64,000 bases of DNA. Origin: Porticoccaceae bacterium (lineage in GTDB: Bacteria > Pseudomonadota > Gammaproteobacteria > Pseudomonadales > Porticoccaceae). Below, piece after piece: positions 9,164 to 20,198 of the stretch. The translations under genes were made by a program, and so were the position numbers. The first letter of the stretch is position 1. The number at the start of each line of letters is the position of its first letter. The DNA is taken from NCBI GenBank assembly GCA_029238255.1, contig JAQWGK010000061.1:1-64000 (forward strand). Reading direction: 5' to 3'. The notes under the pieces were generated by a model. It saw only the letters and a list, made by a program, of their open reading frames with translations. It had not been told where the DNA came from and made no database searches.

Positions 9164-10446
9164 TCTGCGCTGTTCTCCAAGGGTAAGAGAATACGCGTTA
9201 GGGTGCCGCCCCGTGGGTCGCTAGCGGCGACATTTTGCAGGCTTACGGAACCGCCAAAGCGCGTGAGGGTGGCCTGAGAGAGGAATAGTCCAAGGCCCAT
9301 TCCATCAGCTTTATCGGTGACAAAGGCTTGCCCCAAACGATCTAGTGTTTGCGGATCTAGCCCGGCGCCATAATCACGGATAGCAATAGCTGCACTGTCA
9401 CTGTCCCAGCTAAGCTCAACATCCACCGTTTCACTGGCATCTGCTGCATTGTTTAGCAGGTTGAGTATTGACTGGGCAATAGTGGGGTGAAAGATGGCCG
9501 AGCTATCAGTGCAGTCTTTGAAGTTAATATTGGCCTTAAGGGTTGGCCGCATCAGCTGCCAGCGCTCGACAACCGTTGCAAAATAGGTTTTTACAGACTG
9601 CGCTTCGAGTCTGCTGGATTGGGATTCCTCCGCCGTGGTTAGCAGCTGCTTTAAAGTGGTTTTACATTGATCTATCTGTTGGTTAAGCAGCGCCAAATCT
9701 GAGTCATCGACTGGCATCTTATCAACTAGCATCTCATCCACTAACAGTTTCATTGTGTTGAGAGGGGTGCCCAGCTCGTGGGCTGTACCTGCGGCAAGAG
9801 TGCCTACAGCGAGTAACTGTTCATCGCGCAGCTGCGCTTCACGCTGCAGGGCAATTTCCTGCTGCTGAATTTTTAAGGCCGAGGCCATACGGCTAATAAA
9901 ATAGATAATAATCGCTGCGCTGATCGCGAAATTTGCCCACATCCCCAATATATGCAAACTGTTATCGCCAGCCCCGTGATGATGGCTGGGAGCCAGTGCA
10001 GCGATCGGCATATAATATTTGAGCAGTAGGCTGTAGGCGACCATGGCCGTTAGTGCGACAAAAATACTGTAGCGCCGTGACAGAGTGATAGCGGCGATAC
10101 TTATCGGGATTAGATAGTAGGAAATAAATGGATTCGATGCGCCACCGCTAAAATACAGCAGCAGTGAAAAGAACAGTATATCGGCGAGCAGGTGGGTAAA
10201 AAACTCATTGTCTGTGATCGGTACCTGCATACGGCTGCGCTGCCAAGTTGCAGCGGTGACCGATGCATAGACGGCCAGAATCAGGGCAATGGCCGAAGCG
10301 GGCAGTCCAATGGGACTGATCTGGGTAAAGTAGATCAGTGCCGCAATTTGCCCGAGTAGAGCAACAGCTCTAATTGAACTGAGGCGAATAAGGTTTTGTC
10401 TGACCGCCGAATGGGTCTGCTGGTATGCGTCTTTTGTCATCCGCAA
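9160..10446 (-). CDS. RegB/PrrB-type redox sensor histidine kinase
   Basis: GGASNPF motif (matches RegB GGxxNPF), H-box AAGTAHELGTPLNTMK, HATPase domain; overlaps the regA-like gene by 4 nt. Confidence 0.92.
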   Translation of the reverse strand: MRMTKDAYQQTHSAVRQNLIRLSSIRAVALLGQIAALIYFTQISPIGLPASAIALILAVYASVTAATWQRSRMQVPITDNEFFTHLLADILFFSLLLYFSGGASNPFISYYLIPISIAAITLSRRYSIFVALTAMVAYSLLLKYYMPIAALAPSHHHGAGDNSLHILGMWANFAISAAIIIYFISRMASALKIQQQEIALQREAQLRDEQLLAVGTLAAGTAHELGTPLNTMKLLVDEMLVDKMPVDDSDLALLNQQIDQCKTTLKQLLTTAEESQSSRLEAQSVKTYFATVVERWQLMRPTLKANINFKDCTDSSAIFHPTIAQSILNLLNNAADASETVDVELSWDSDSAAIAIRDYGAGLDPQTLDRLGQAFVTDKADGMGLGLFLSQATLTRFGGSVSLQNVAASDPRGGTLTRILLPLENSAE

Positions 10447-10570
10447 ATGGTATCAGAAATAGCTTATAAAATTGCTCGCAGCGTTGTTAATCGCCTAAAA
10501 AACGTTACTATGTGCGCCTTAAAGTACCAATGCTAAAACACTAATATTAAAACACTAATGAGTAAATTCT

Positions 10571-10936
10571 ATGCAGCCACTCTCTGAAGATCTACAAGAA
10601 AACCTCGACCGCATGATTGTCGAATGTTTGGAAAATGGTTGTGTCTGGGGTTTGCAGGACAGTCAGGAAAACTGGGCACTGGTAGGTTCAACGGACAATG
10701 AAACTATTGATGTTATTCCTTTCTGGTCCGATCGGGAGCTGGCTCAGGCACTCTGTAATGGCGACTGGGAAATCTACAAGCCTGTGGCTATTGAGATGGA
10801 AGAGTTTCTCGATGACTGGTTGCCCGGCATGCACAGCGATGTGTTGATGGTCGGTGTTAACTGGTCTGAGGAGCTTGAAGGTCAGGAATTTGAGCCACTG
10901 GATTTACTCGAAGAGTTTGAAGCTGAGCTGGATTAA
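10571..10936 (+). CDS. DUF2750 family protein
   Basis: GCVWGLQDSQENWALVGSTDNETIDVIPFWSDRELAQALCNGDWEIYKP. Confidence 0.8.
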   Translation: MQPLSEDLQENLDRMIVECLENGCVWGLQDSQENWALVGSTDNETIDVIPFWSDRELAQALCNGDWEIYKPVAIEMEEFLDDWLPGMHSDVLMVGVNWSEELEGQEFEPLDLLEEFEAELD

Positions 10937-11148
10937 TCCGGCGAATAGCTAAACACCTCTTCCAGTGGCAGCTGAAATTCCTGGGCAATTCTAAACGCCA
11001 GTTCCAGAGAGGGGGAGTAGCGACAGGCTTCCAAAGAGAGGATCGTCTGTCGGCTGACACCGACCCGGGTGGCCAGTTCTGATTGAGTCATCTGCCCCTG
11101 TTCAAAGCGCAGTTGCCGGATCTTATTTCCCATTTTATTGTTTGCCAC
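10933..11148 (-). CDS. Small XRE-family HTH regulator
   Basis: MGNKIRQLRFEQGQMTQSELATRVGVSRQTILSLEACRYSPSLELAFRIAQEFQLPLEEVF. Confidence 0.9.
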   Translation of the reverse strand: MANNKMGNKIRQLRFEQGQMTQSELATRVGVSRQTILSLEACRYSPSLELAFRIAQEFQLPLEEVFSYSPD

Positions 11149-11152
11149 AGAG

Positions 11153-11599
11153 CTATCCTCGTCGATAGAAGAACAGTTGGGTGGCCTGCTTGATCAGGGC
11201 AGCTATCATCAGTGCAATCAATAGCAGATGCATGACTACCGGGCCATTTATGGCACTGGTTTTACCCAGCAAAAAAATTCCCTCACTGAGCATAATGGTG
11301 CCAATCAATAGGCAGCAGAGTACGGTTAGAGAGTAATAGGCAAAGGCGTTACCTCTGGACTCAATGGCGCTATCTCGCTCATCTTTTTGTTCTGGGTTCT
11401 CACGGGCAAACAATGCATAGAGAGCAATGCTGGCCACTATCGAGAGGATAATGACATCTCTTACCAGCAGGCCCATTTCATAGCTCGCTATCTCTGTCCA
11501 GCCAGAGAGTCTAAAACTGTTGTAGAAATAATAAACTGATACCACCCCAGTGATGGCCAGTTCAATCCAGATATTTTTTTCCCGTGCTGAGATATCCAT
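11153..11599 (-). CDS. Multi-pass membrane protein, operonic with XRE regulator
   Basis: Hydrophobic segments; 5 nt upstream of the XRE gene on the same strand. Confidence 0.75.
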   Translation of the reverse strand: MDISAREKNIWIELAITGVVSVYYFYNSFRLSGWTEIASYEMGLLVRDVIILSIVASIALYALFARENPEQKDERDSAIESRGNAFAYYSLTVLCCLLIGTIMLSEGIFLLGKTSAINGPVVMHLLLIALMIAALIKQATQLFFYRRG

Positions 11600-11655
11600 G
11601 TCAGAGCTTCCTTTATTAAAACAATAAGAAATTGAAATGTACGAAATATATTACT

Positions 11656-11679
11656 TAATGTAAAGTATTTCTTACATTA
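11656..11679. promoter_or_regulatory. Dyad TAATGTAA-N8-TTACATTA, candidate operator
   Basis: Perfect 8-bp inverted repeat between the XRE/membrane operon and the DUF3581 gene. Confidence 0.6.
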
Positions 11680-11772
11680 TATTTTCATCTTCCAATAGCC
11701 TGCCTTGACCTTGCCTCAAAACTCATTAGTATGCGCGACTTATTCAGCCCACTACCTACTAAGCAGATTTTT

Positions 11773-12486
11773 ATGTTTCTCGAGCAGTTTCACAGTTCAA
11801 ACAACAACATGGTGTCAATTAGTGCCGAGCAGGGCAGCAGTTTTGCAAAGGACATCAGCAATGATTTTAATCCGATTCACGATCCCGAAAGCAAGCGCTT
11901 TTGTGTTCCCGGTGATCTGCTATTTGCACTGGTATTAGGGCGTTACGGTATCAGCGAGGAAATGACTTTTAATTTTGCCGGTATGGTTTCGGCAGATACA
12001 GAGTTGTTATTTCCTGAAGGGCCGGGCGAGCATTTTGAGATTTTGGATGGCCGTGAAAAGTCTTATTTGAAAGTCTCACGCAGTGGGCAGGTATTTGAAA
12101 ATGCTTCTGCTGTCGAGAGCCTGATTAAAAATTATGTCTACTTCTCCGGTCAGAATTTCCCTCATCTTCTTGTGCCGATCATGGCTGAAAACAATATTAT
12201 GATTAATCCCCAGCGCCCGCTGGTGATCTATGACTCTATGTCATTGCGGTTTGATACTCTCGATCTTGTGGCGCCGACTGTTGAGCTCGCCGGTACCAGC
12301 TTTAAAGCGGAAGGCAAGCGCGGTGATGTGCAGTTTGAACTGCGTCTGATGGATCAGGGCAAGCAGGTTGGCAGTGGCGTAAAGACGTTGATTCTCAGTG
12401 GTCTGCGTGAATACCAGCAGGAAGCTGTAGATGGCATGGTGACCGGCTATCTGGCCAGTAAAGATCGCTATTTAGAGCCCGCATAA
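11773..12486 (+). CDS. DUF3581 family protein
   Basis: MFLEQFHSSNNNMVSISAEQGSSFAKDISNDFNPIHDPESKRFCVPGDLLFAL. Confidence 0.75.
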   Translation: MFLEQFHSSNNNMVSISAEQGSSFAKDISNDFNPIHDPESKRFCVPGDLLFALVLGRYGISEEMTFNFAGMVSADTELLFPEGPGEHFEILDGREKSYLKVSRSGQVFENASAVESLIKNYVYFSGQNFPHLLVPIMAENNIMINPQRPLVIYDSMSLRFDTLDLVAPTVELAGTSFKAEGKRGDVQFELRLMDQGKQVGSGVKTLILSGLREYQQEAVDGMVTGYLASKDRYLEPA

Positions 12487-12522
12487 GAGGCTTCTTATCA
12501 ATAGCGATCTTTATTCAGGTTG

Positions 12523-15339
12523 CTAGAGCAGCTCTTTTAAGAAGCGGCCGGTATGTGAGGCTTTAATCGATGCCACCGTCTCCGGCGTACCCTCGGCGAT
12601 AATCTGTCCACCGCCAGAGCCACCCTCGGGACCGAGGTCGACAATCCAGTCGGCGGTCTTAATCACATCCAGATTATGTTCAATCACCACCATGGTATTG
12701 CCCTGATCACGCAACCGATGTAGTACAGCCAATAGCTGTTCAATATCGTGGAAGTGCAGGCCGGTGGTTGGCTCATCGAGAATATACAGGGTTTTACCCG
12801 TATCTCTTTTTGACAGCTCCTTGGATAACTTGATTCGCTGGGCTTCACCACCGGAGAGGGTGGTCGCAGACTGTCCGAGTTTAATATACGAGAGGCCCAC
12901 ATCCATTAAGGTCTGCAGTTTTCTGGCCACCGCTGGAATAGCATCGAAAAATTCACGGGCATCTTCCACCGTCATATCCAATACCTGATGAATATTTTTT
13001 CCCTTAAAGTGAATATCCAGCGTTTCGCGGTTATAGCGCTTGCTCTTGCAGACATCACAGGGCACATAAATATCAGGTAAAAAGTGCATCTCAACTTTGG
13101 TTACACCATCACCCTGACAGGCTTCACAGCGCCCACCCTTAACATTAAAGCTAAAGCGGCCAGGGTTATAACCCCGCGAGCGAGCTTCCTGAGTGCCGGC
13201 AAACAGTTCGCGAATCGGGGTAAAGATACCGGTGTAGGTGGCCGGGTTTGAACGCGGTGTTCGGCCTATCGGACTCTGGTCTATATCGATACATTTATCC
13301 AGCTGGTTAAGGCCGGTAATCTCTTTGTGGGGCGCCGACTTTAAGGTCGTCGCCTTGTTGAGGGTGACCGCGGCCGCCGGGTAGAGGGTCTCGTTGATCA
13401 GCGTTGATTTACCGGAACCGGATACACCGGTAATACAGGTAAACAGGCCAATCGGAATCTGCAAATCTACATTCTGAAGATTATTGCCACAGGCGCCGGT
13501 GACATTGATAAATTTACCTTTATCTTTGTTGCGCTCAGTGGGAACAACAATACCCCGTTTGCCGGAGAGGAATTGACCGGTCACCGAGTTGGGATTTTTT
13601 TGAATCTGCTTGGCGGTGCCCTCGGCAACCACCTTGCCGCCGTGGACACCGGCACCCGGCCCTATATCCACTATATAGTCTGCGGCGGCAATCGCCTCTT
13701 CATCGTGCTCGACAACAATCACTGTATTACCCAGATCGCGCAGGCGTACCAGGGTTTTTAAGAGTCTCTCATTATCGCGCTGATGGAGCCCGATAGAGGG
13801 TTCATCGAGAATATACATAACGCCTACTAAACCGGCACCAATTTGGCTGGCCAGACGAATACGCTGGGCTTCACCGCCAGACAAGGTGTCTGCACTGCGG
13901 TTGAGGGAGAGGTAGTTCAGGCCCACATCGACCAGAAAGCGGAAGCGCTGGCGAATCTCTTTGATAATTTTTTCAGCGATCTCGCCCTGTCGTCCTTCGA
14001 GTTGGATCTGGTCGAAATAATCGCAACATTCACCGACCGGCATACTGACGATATCTTCAATACGGCGCTCATCGATAAATACATGGCGGGCGGATTTACG
14101 CAGTCTGGTGCCTTCACATTCCGGGCAGTGGGAGCTGGTCATATATTTGGCCAGTTCTTCGCGCACTGACGTAGACTCGGTCTCGCGGTAGCGGCGCTCC
14201 ATATTATTGATCACACCTTCAAAGGTATGTTCGCGGCGGAACATGGTGCCGCGGTCATTCACATAGCTAAAGGTAATCTCTTCATCGCCACTGCCGTAGA
14301 GCACTTTTGACTGATGCAGCTCGGAGAGCTCCTGCCAGGGAGAATCTATATCAAAGTCGTAATGGGCAGCTAGCGAGGAGAGCATATTGTAGTAATACAG
14401 CGTGCGTCGATCCCAGCCGCGAATTGCGCCCTCGGAGATAGAGGCCTCTGGATGCTGAATCACCCGATCCACATCAAAGAACTGCTTCATACCCAAACCG
14501 TCACAGGTGGGGCAGGCACCGACTGGGTTGTTAAAGGAAAACAGTCGCGGTTCCAATTCATTAAGGCTGTAATTACAGACCGAGCAGGCAAACTTGGCGG
14601 AAAACATTTGGTCCGGCTTGTCTTCATCCATATAGCTTATTGCCGCCAGCCCTTCGGCTAGAGTCAGTGCGGTTTCAAAAGACTCGGCTAGTCGCAGGCC
14701 CATATCGGCTTTTACTTTGAAGCGGTCAACTACCACTTCGATATCGTGTTTTTGCTTTTTATTCAGTGCCGGTGCTTCATCCAGATCACAGACCAGACCA
14801 TCGATTCTGGCGCGAATAAATCCCTGACGACGAAGGCTTTCAAACAGGTGCAGATGCTCGCCTTTGCGGCCTTTGATAATCGGTGCCAGTAACATCAGCT
14901 TGGTGTTTTCCGGCATCGCCAGTACCTGATCGACCATCTGGCTGACAGTCTGTGCCTTTAGAGCCTGATTGTGGTCGGGGCAGCGCGGTTCGCCGGCACG
15001 GGCAAATAATAGACGCAGGTAATCGTAAATCTCAGTAATGGTACCCACGGTGGAGCGCGGATTGTGAGAGGTGGACTTCTGTTCAATAGAGATGGCCGGA
15101 GAGAGCCCTTCAATATGATCCACGTCGGGCTTTTCCATCATCGACAGGAACTGTCGAGCATAGGTCGACAGAGACTCTACATAGCGGCGCTGTCCTTCGG
15201 CGTAGAGCGTATCAAAAGCCAGAGATGACTTGCCAGAACCAGAGAGGCCGGTGATCACAATGAGCTTATCCCGCGGAAGGTCGAGGTCAATATTTTTGAG
15301 ATTGTGGGTTCGTGCGCCCCGTACCTGAATGGTATCCAT
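12523..15339 (-). CDS. uvrA: Excinuclease ABC subunit A
   Basis: [44 protein letters not shown]; two ABC domains, zinc fingers. Confidence 0.98.
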   Translation of the reverse strand: MDTIQVRGARTHNLKNIDLDLPRDKLIVITGLSGSGKSSLAFDTLYAEGQRRYVESLSTYARQFLSMMEKPDVDHIEGLSPAISIEQKSTSHNPRSTVGTITEIYDYLRLLFARAGEPRCPDHNQALKAQTVSQMVDQVLAMPENTKLMLLAPIIKGRKGEHLHLFESLRRQGFIRARIDGLVCDLDEAPALNKKQKHDIEVVVDRFKVKADMGLRLAESFETALTLAEGLAAISYMDEDKPDQMFSAKFACSVCNYSLNELEPRLFSFNNPVGACPTCDGLGMKQFFDVDRVIQHPEASISEGAIRGWDRRTLYYYNMLSSLAAHYDFDIDSPWQELSELHQSKVLYGSGDEEITFSYVNDRGTMFRREHTFEGVINNMERRYRETESTSVREELAKYMTSSHCPECEGTRLRKSARHVFIDERRIEDIVSMPVGECCDYFDQIQLEGRQGEIAEKIIKEIRQRFRFLVDVGLNYLSLNRSADTLSGGEAQRIRLASQIGAGLVGVMYILDEPSIGLHQRDNERLLKTLVRLRDLGNTVIVVEHDEEAIAAADYIVDIGPGAGVHGGKVVAEGTAKQIQKNPNSVTGQFLSGKRGIVVPTERNKDKGKFINVTGACGNNLQNVDLQIPIGLFTCITGVSGSGKSTLINETLYPAAAVTLNKATTLKSAPHKEITGLNQLDKCIDIDQSPIGRTPRSNPATYTGIFTPIRELFAGTQEARSRGYNPGRFSFNVKGGRCEACQGDGVTKVEMHFLPDIYVPCDVCKSKRYNRETLDIHFKGKNIHQVLDMTVEDAREFFDAIPAVARKLQTLMDVGLSYIKLGQSATTLSGGEAQRIKLSKELSKRDTGKTLYILDEPTTGLHFHDIEQLLAVLHRLRDQGNTMVVIEHNLDVIKTADWIVDLGPEGGSGGGQIIAEGTPETVASIKASHTGRFLKELL

Positions 15340-15553
15340 TGAGAAGTCTTTTGCTCAGATTAAACGGCCAATTATAGAGGGCAGTTAGCCCAATCGCCAA
15401 AGTGAATTTGTAAAACCTATCCAGTCATACGGTTGCACCAGTTTTACAGACTGAAATCCAGAAAAAATAGATGAATTAAAGCTAAACCCGGCGATAACTA
15501 ATTGCACTGATGCTTATCGCTGTTACTATATTGGCCTTAAAAAATAATCTGAA

Positions 15554-16918
15554 ATGACCTTGAATAATTCCCCTATATTTTCCGCCATCGAAAAGCGCGC
15601 CACAGTCTCTCTAGCCACCCTCTACGGCTTTAGAATGCTCGGCCTGTTTATGGTGCTGCCGGTTCTCGCGCTGTATATAGATGACTACAGCGGTGCCTCG
15701 CCGCTATTACTGGGAGTCACTTTGGGTATCTATGGTTTGACTCAGGCACTGTTGCAAATACCGCTGGGATTACTGTCGGACAAAATCGGTCGTACTCCGG
15801 TGATTGTCGGCGGCTTGGTGGTGTTTATTATCGGTAGCCTTATTGCCGCTAACGCAGACAGTATAGGCGGGCTGATTATTGGTCGCGCAGTGCAGGGTGC
15901 CGGCGCTATCGCCAGTACATTGATGGCACTGGTCAGTGATTTGACCAGTGAAGAGAATCGAACAAAATCTATGGCCGCCATAGGCGCAAGCATAGGCCTA
16001 TCATTTATGTTGGCGATGATTTTCGGGCCGATTATTTCCGCAGCCATGGGGCTCTCAGGTATCTTTTGGGTAACCGCACTGCTCGGGTTGATCGGAATAG
16101 TGGTGTTTCTCGGGGCGGTGCCGCGGGCGATTTCCGTGCAGCGCAATCGCGAAACCCTGACCGATCTAGGGCAGATTGGACGACTGTTATACGAGCCAAA
16201 CCTGTGGCGACTCAATATAGGTATTTTTATCCTCCATCTGGTTTTGATGGCGGGCTTTGTGGTGATTCCAACTATCCTTACTCAGGAGATGGGCATTGCC
16301 GGTGATAATCTGTGGTGGGTTTATCTGTTGCTGATTGGTGGTGGTTTCTTTGCCATGTTGCCAGTGATGATTTTGAGTGAAAAATACCGTCGCCAGAAGA
16401 TCAGTTTTGTTGCCGCAGTGGGCTCTATGGCAGTATTAATGTTGTTGCTGGGGCTATTTCGCGGCAGCCTGCTAACCGGTTTTATGCTGTGGTTATTTTT
16501 TGCCGCCTTTAATCTGCTCGAAGCGATGTTGCCCTCCTGGTTGAGCAAGGTCTGCCCCGCCGGTCGCAAGGGTACGGCAATGGGTATCTATTCCACCAGT
16601 CAATTTCTCGGCGCCTTCGCTGGCGGTATCCTTGGCGGCTGGAGTTTGCAGCAGTTCGGTATCGATGGGCTGTTTATTTTGCTGTCCGCGATTCTGGCTA
16701 TTTGGTGTCTGGTGGCATTGGGTTTAAAGACCCCGAGAGGGTTGCAGACGGTAGTTTTAAATGTCGGCGATATGGCTCATGAGAAATTTGCGAAATTAAT
16801 CTTAAATGTTCCCGGCGTAGAAGATATACTCGTCGTCAAAGGGGAGCAGTTGGCCTATGCCAAAGTCGATAAAAAGACCGTGGATATGTCGAGTCTAAAA
16901 CCTTACTTTAATCGTTAA
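15554..16918 (+). CDS. MFS transporter, YajR-like with C-terminal ferredoxin-like domain
   Basis: 12-TM MFS (GIYGLTQALLQIPLGLLSDKIGRTPVI) plus C-terminal LNVPGVEDILVVKGEQLAYAKVD. Confidence 0.88.
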   Translation: MTLNNSPIFSAIEKRATVSLATLYGFRMLGLFMVLPVLALYIDDYSGASPLLLGVTLGIYGLTQALLQIPLGLLSDKIGRTPVIVGGLVVFIIGSLIAANADSIGGLIIGRAVQGAGAIASTLMALVSDLTSEENRTKSMAAIGASIGLSFMLAMIFGPIISAAMGLSGIFWVTALLGLIGIVVFLGAVPRAISVQRNRETLTDLGQIGRLLYEPNLWRLNIGIFILHLVLMAGFVVIPTILTQEMGIAGDNLWWVYLLLIGGGFFAMLPVMILSEKYRRQKISFVAAVGSMAVLMLLLGLFRGSLLTGFMLWLFFAAFNLLEAMLPSWLSKVCPAGRKGTAMGIYSTSQFLGAFAGGILGGWSLQQFGIDGLFILLSAILAIWCLVALGLKTPRGLQTVVLNVGDMAHEKFAKLILNVPGVEDILVVKGEQLAYAKVDKKTVDMSSLKPYFNR

Positions 16919-16934
16919 ATAACAGGGGAATAAA

Positions 16935-17429
16935 ATGGCGCGCGGAATTAACAAAGTTATCATCGTTGGTAACTGTGGTCAGGATCCAGAGACCCGCTAT
17001 CTGCCTTCAGGTGGTGCTGTAACCAATATCAGCCTAGCTACCTCGGAAGCATGGAAAGATAAGAATACTGGTGAGCAGAAAGAACGTACCGAGTGGCACA
17101 AAGTGGTGTTCTTTAATCGTTTGGGTGAGATTGCCGGTGAATACCTTAAAAAGGGTTCAAAGGTTTATATCGAAGGCTCGCTGCGTACTGAAAAGTATCA
17201 GGGGCAGGACGGTTCAGATCGCTACACCACCAAAATTGTTGCCAGCGAAATGCAGATGCTGGACAGTCGCGGTCAGGAAGGCGGTGGATACCAGCAGCAG
17301 GCGCCACGTCAGAATCAAGCGCCACAGCAGCAGAACCAAGCGCCTCAGGCACAGCAGAATCAGGCACCTTCACAACAGCAGCAAGCGCCTCAGGATATGG
17401 GCGGTTTTGATGACGATATTCCTTTCTAG
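16935..17429 (+). CDS. ssb: Single-stranded DNA-binding protein
   Basis: [38 protein letters not shown]; Gln-rich linker; acidic tip DDDIPF. Confidence 0.98.
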   Translation: MARGINKVIIVGNCGQDPETRYLPSGGAVTNISLATSEAWKDKNTGEQKERTEWHKVVFFNRLGEIAGEYLKKGSKVYIEGSLRTEKYQGQDGSDRYTTKIVASEMQMLDSRGQEGGGYQQQAPRQNQAPQQQNQAPQAQQNQAPSQQQQAPQDMGGFDDDIPF

Positions 17430-17483
17430 GTATTGCCGGACGTCGATAGAAAATAATTTAAACAATAAAAATTTGAGGCAGTT

Positions 17484-17960
17484 ATGACAATTCAGGTTGG
17501 CGATAAAATTCCCGAAGGTATGTTTACGGTGATGGGTGCAGAGGGTCCTACGGGCATCAGCACTGGAGAAATTTTCGAGGGCAAAAAAGTCGTTCTATTT
17601 GCTGTTCCCGGTGCGTTTACACCAACCTGTTCAGCAGCTCATCTGCCGGGCTTTGTGGTTCATGTTGACGATATTAAAGCTAAGGGCGTAGACACTGTGG
17701 CCTGTATGTCAGTCAATGATGTGTTTGTAATGGATGCTTGGGGCAAGGGTTCCAACGCTGAGCATATTGTGATGCTCGCCGATGGCAATGCTACTTTTAC
17801 ACAGGCTCTGGGTCTTGAGCTGGATGGCTCTGGTTTTGGTATGGGTACACGCAGCCAGCGTTTTGCGATGATCGTTGATAACGGTGTCGTCACTCTGCTG
17901 AATGTGGATGCAGGTGCGCTTGAAGCCTCCAGTGCGGAAGCTATCTTAGCGGCACTGTAA
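17484..17960 (+). CDS. Peroxiredoxin (Prx5-like)
   Basis: VVLFAVPGAFTPTCSAAHLPGFV. Confidence 0.92.
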   Translation: MTIQVGDKIPEGMFTVMGAEGPTGISTGEIFEGKKVVLFAVPGAFTPTCSAAHLPGFVVHVDDIKAKGVDTVACMSVNDVFVMDAWGKGSNAEHIVMLADGNATFTQALGLELDGSGFGMGTRSQRFAMIVDNGVVTLLNVDAGALEASSAEAILAAL

Positions 17961-17982
17961 AAAGTTAGTTTAGGTTATATCC

Positions 17983-18014
17983 AAAGGGAGCTGATTTCAG
18001 CTCCCTTTTTTTTT
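17983..18014 (+). terminator. Rho-independent terminator after peroxiredoxin
   Basis: AAAGGGAGCTGA tt TCAGCTCCCTTTTTTTTT. Confidence 0.9.
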
Positions 18015-18035
18015 GGCATCGTCACCCCCAACGAA

Positions 18036-18116
18036 GCACCGTCATCCCAGCGTAGGCTGGGACCTAATGAGTTACGCTGCGAGCCATAGAGATACTGGCC
18101 TTCGCCAGCATGACGG
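18036..18116. repeat. Dispersed palindromic element, copy B
   Basis: Terminal inverted repeats CCGTCATCCCAGCG...CGCCAGCATGACGG; reverse complement matches 8505-8566. Confidence 0.9.
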
Positions 18117-18142
18117 AGCGCTGTAGCAAAATGGTGGGGTAC

Positions 18143-18170
18143 AAAAAAGGCGACCGAAGTCGCCTTTTTT
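18143..18170 (-). terminator. Terminator after fabB (bidirectional-looking)
   Basis: AAAAAAGGCGAC cgaa GTCGCCTTTTTT. Confidence 0.85.
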
Positions 18171-18192
18171 ACTGGGTTATCACAAGCGCCTA

Positions 18193-19407
18193 TCAGCCCT
18201 TATAACGCTCCATAATCAATGTTGCATTAGTACCACCGAAGCCAAAGCTATTCGACATAATACGGTCGAGCTGCTTCTCTTTGGTCTCCAACAAAATAGG
18301 CAATCCTGCAGCGCCTTCATCGACCGTATCGATATTGGCAGAGCCGGCAACAAAGTTATTTTCCATCATCAGCATGCAGTAAATCGCTTCATGGACACCA
18401 GCCGCACCGAGACTGTGACCAGACAGAGACTTAGTTGAGCTGATATCGGGACAGCTGTCGCCGAAAGTATTGCGGATAGCACCCAGTTCAGCGAGATCGC
18501 CCACTGGCGTACTCGTACCGTGGGTATTGATATAGTCGACTGGGCCTGAGGCAGTTGCCATGGCCATCTTCATGCAGCGCTCAGCGCCTTCGCCAGAGGG
18601 AGAAACCATATCCGCACCATCGGAAGTAGCACCGTAGCCGGTAACCTCACAGATAATATTGGCACCACGGGCCAGTGCGTGCTCAAGCTCTTCAACAACT
18701 ACTGTCCCGGCACCCAGACCTGGCGCAAAACCATCCCGGTGTGCATCATAGGCACGGGAAGCGATCTCAGGGGTGTCGTTGTATTTGCTAGTTAGTGCGC
18801 CCATAGCGTCAAACATGCCGGCCATAGACCAGTGCATATCTTCAGAACCACCGGCGAGAAGAACGTCCTGCTTGCCCAACTGAATTAATTCAACGGCGTG
18901 ACCAATACAGTGAGCACTTGTGGCACAGGCAGAGGCAATAGAGTAGTTAACACCCTTAATTTTGAACGGTGTTGCGACACAGGCAGAAACCGTGCTCGCC
19001 ATAATCTGGGTTACGCGGTAGGGGCCAGCGCGTTTGATACCGCGGGCACGCATAACATCGATAGATTCGGTAAACATCTCACCGGAAACGCCACCAGAAC
19101 CCATCACCAGACCCGTGCGGTGGTTGGAAACCATCTCTTCACTAAGGCCGGCATCGGCAATAGCTCGTTCAGTAGCTATATAGGCGTAGGAGGCAGAGGG
19201 GCCCATAAAGCGAAGGATCTTGCGATCGATATGCTCTTTGGGATCCAGGTCAAGAACCGCGCCAACATTACAGCGCAGTCCCATTTCAGCAAAATCTTCA
19301 CGACGGCGAATGCCAGAGATGCCCTCTCTTAGTGAGCGGGTCACAGACTGTCTGTCGTTGCCGAGACAGGATACAACACCAAGGCCCGTAATTACTGCAC
19401 GTTTCAT
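18193..19407 (-). CDS. fabB: Beta-ketoacyl-ACP synthase I
   Basis: [34 protein letters not shown]; adjacent to fabA. Confidence 0.96.
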   Translation of the reverse strand: MKRAVITGLGVVSCLGNDRQSVTRSLREGISGIRRREDFAEMGLRCNVGAVLDLDPKEHIDRKILRFMGPSASYAYIATERAIADAGLSEEMVSNHRTGLVMGSGGVSGEMFTESIDVMRARGIKRAGPYRVTQIMASTVSACVATPFKIKGVNYSIASACATSAHCIGHAVELIQLGKQDVLLAGGSEDMHWSMAGMFDAMGALTSKYNDTPEIASRAYDAHRDGFAPGLGAGTVVVEELEHALARGANIICEVTGYGATSDGADMVSPSGEGAERCMKMAMATASGPVDYINTHGTSTPVGDLAELGAIRNTFGDSCPDISSTKSLSGHSLGAAGVHEAIYCMLMMENNFVAGSANIDTVDEGAAGLPILLETKEKQLDRIMSNSFGFGGTNATLIMERYKG

Positions 19408-19455
19408 CGGTAATCCTCTTAAATTAGATATAGGTAGAGTTAGTTATACTGAGCT

Positions 19456-19977
19456 TTAGAAGTTTTCAGTGCTCTCGAAGAGACCCACTTTGAGGTCTTC
19501 TGCGGTATAAATCTCTCTTCCATCAACTTCAACTGAACCATTGGCGATACCCATAACCAGCTTGCGCTGAATAAGGCGGGTCAGTTCGAGTTTGTAAGTG
19601 ACTTTTTTGGCGGTAGGCAATACCTGGCCAAAGAATTTAACATTGCCGGCACCCAGCGCACGTCCGCGACCCGGGTTGCCATTCCAAACTAAGAAGAAAC
19701 CCACTAATTGCCACAGGGCATCCAGACCCAGACAGCCGGGCATAACGGGATCGCCTTCAAAGTGACAGCCGAAAAACCACAGGTCCGGAGTGATATCCAG
19801 TTCTGCAATGATCTGTCCTTTGCCAGCGACACCGCCAGTATTGTTGATTTCAACAATACGGTCTGCCATCAGCATGTTAGGGGCCGGCAGTCTGGCATTG
19901 CCAGGTCCGAATAGTTCGCCGCGGGAACAGGCGAGGATTTCTTCACGGTTATAAGATGACTGGGGTTGGTGTGTCAT
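19456..19977 (-). CDS. fabA: 3-hydroxydecanoyl-ACP dehydratase/isomerase
   Basis: [27 protein letters not shown]-type motif ([28 protein letters not shown]). Confidence 0.96.
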   Translation of the reverse strand: MTHQPQSSYNREEILACSRGELFGPGNARLPAPNMLMADRIVEINNTGGVAGKGQIIAELDITPDLWFFGCHFEGDPVMPGCLGLDALWQLVGFFLVWNGNPGRGRALGAGNVKFFGQVLPTAKKVTYKLELTRLIQRKLVMGIANGSVEVDGREIYTAEDLKVGLFESTENF

Positions 19978-20198
19978 GGGGTCCTTAATTAATGCTGTTT
20001 TAAAGGCGTGCATCGTACCCAGTTATGGCCAAAGCGGCAACTTTTAAGCGTTAAAATCACTCTAAAAGCAGTCTAAAATCATAATAAAAGCCGTTTAATT
20101 GACAAGACTTTAGGGTGCTTAAACTAATATCGGTTGACAGCATAGCAGTGGCTCCCTAGCATTCGCCGTTATTAACTACTGTAGATAACGACACATCC

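Noticed and set aside
15340-15553. LexA/SOS box between uvrA and the MFS-ssb operon
   Set aside because: No CTGT-N8-ACAG-type palindrome could be read; a matrix scan would be needed
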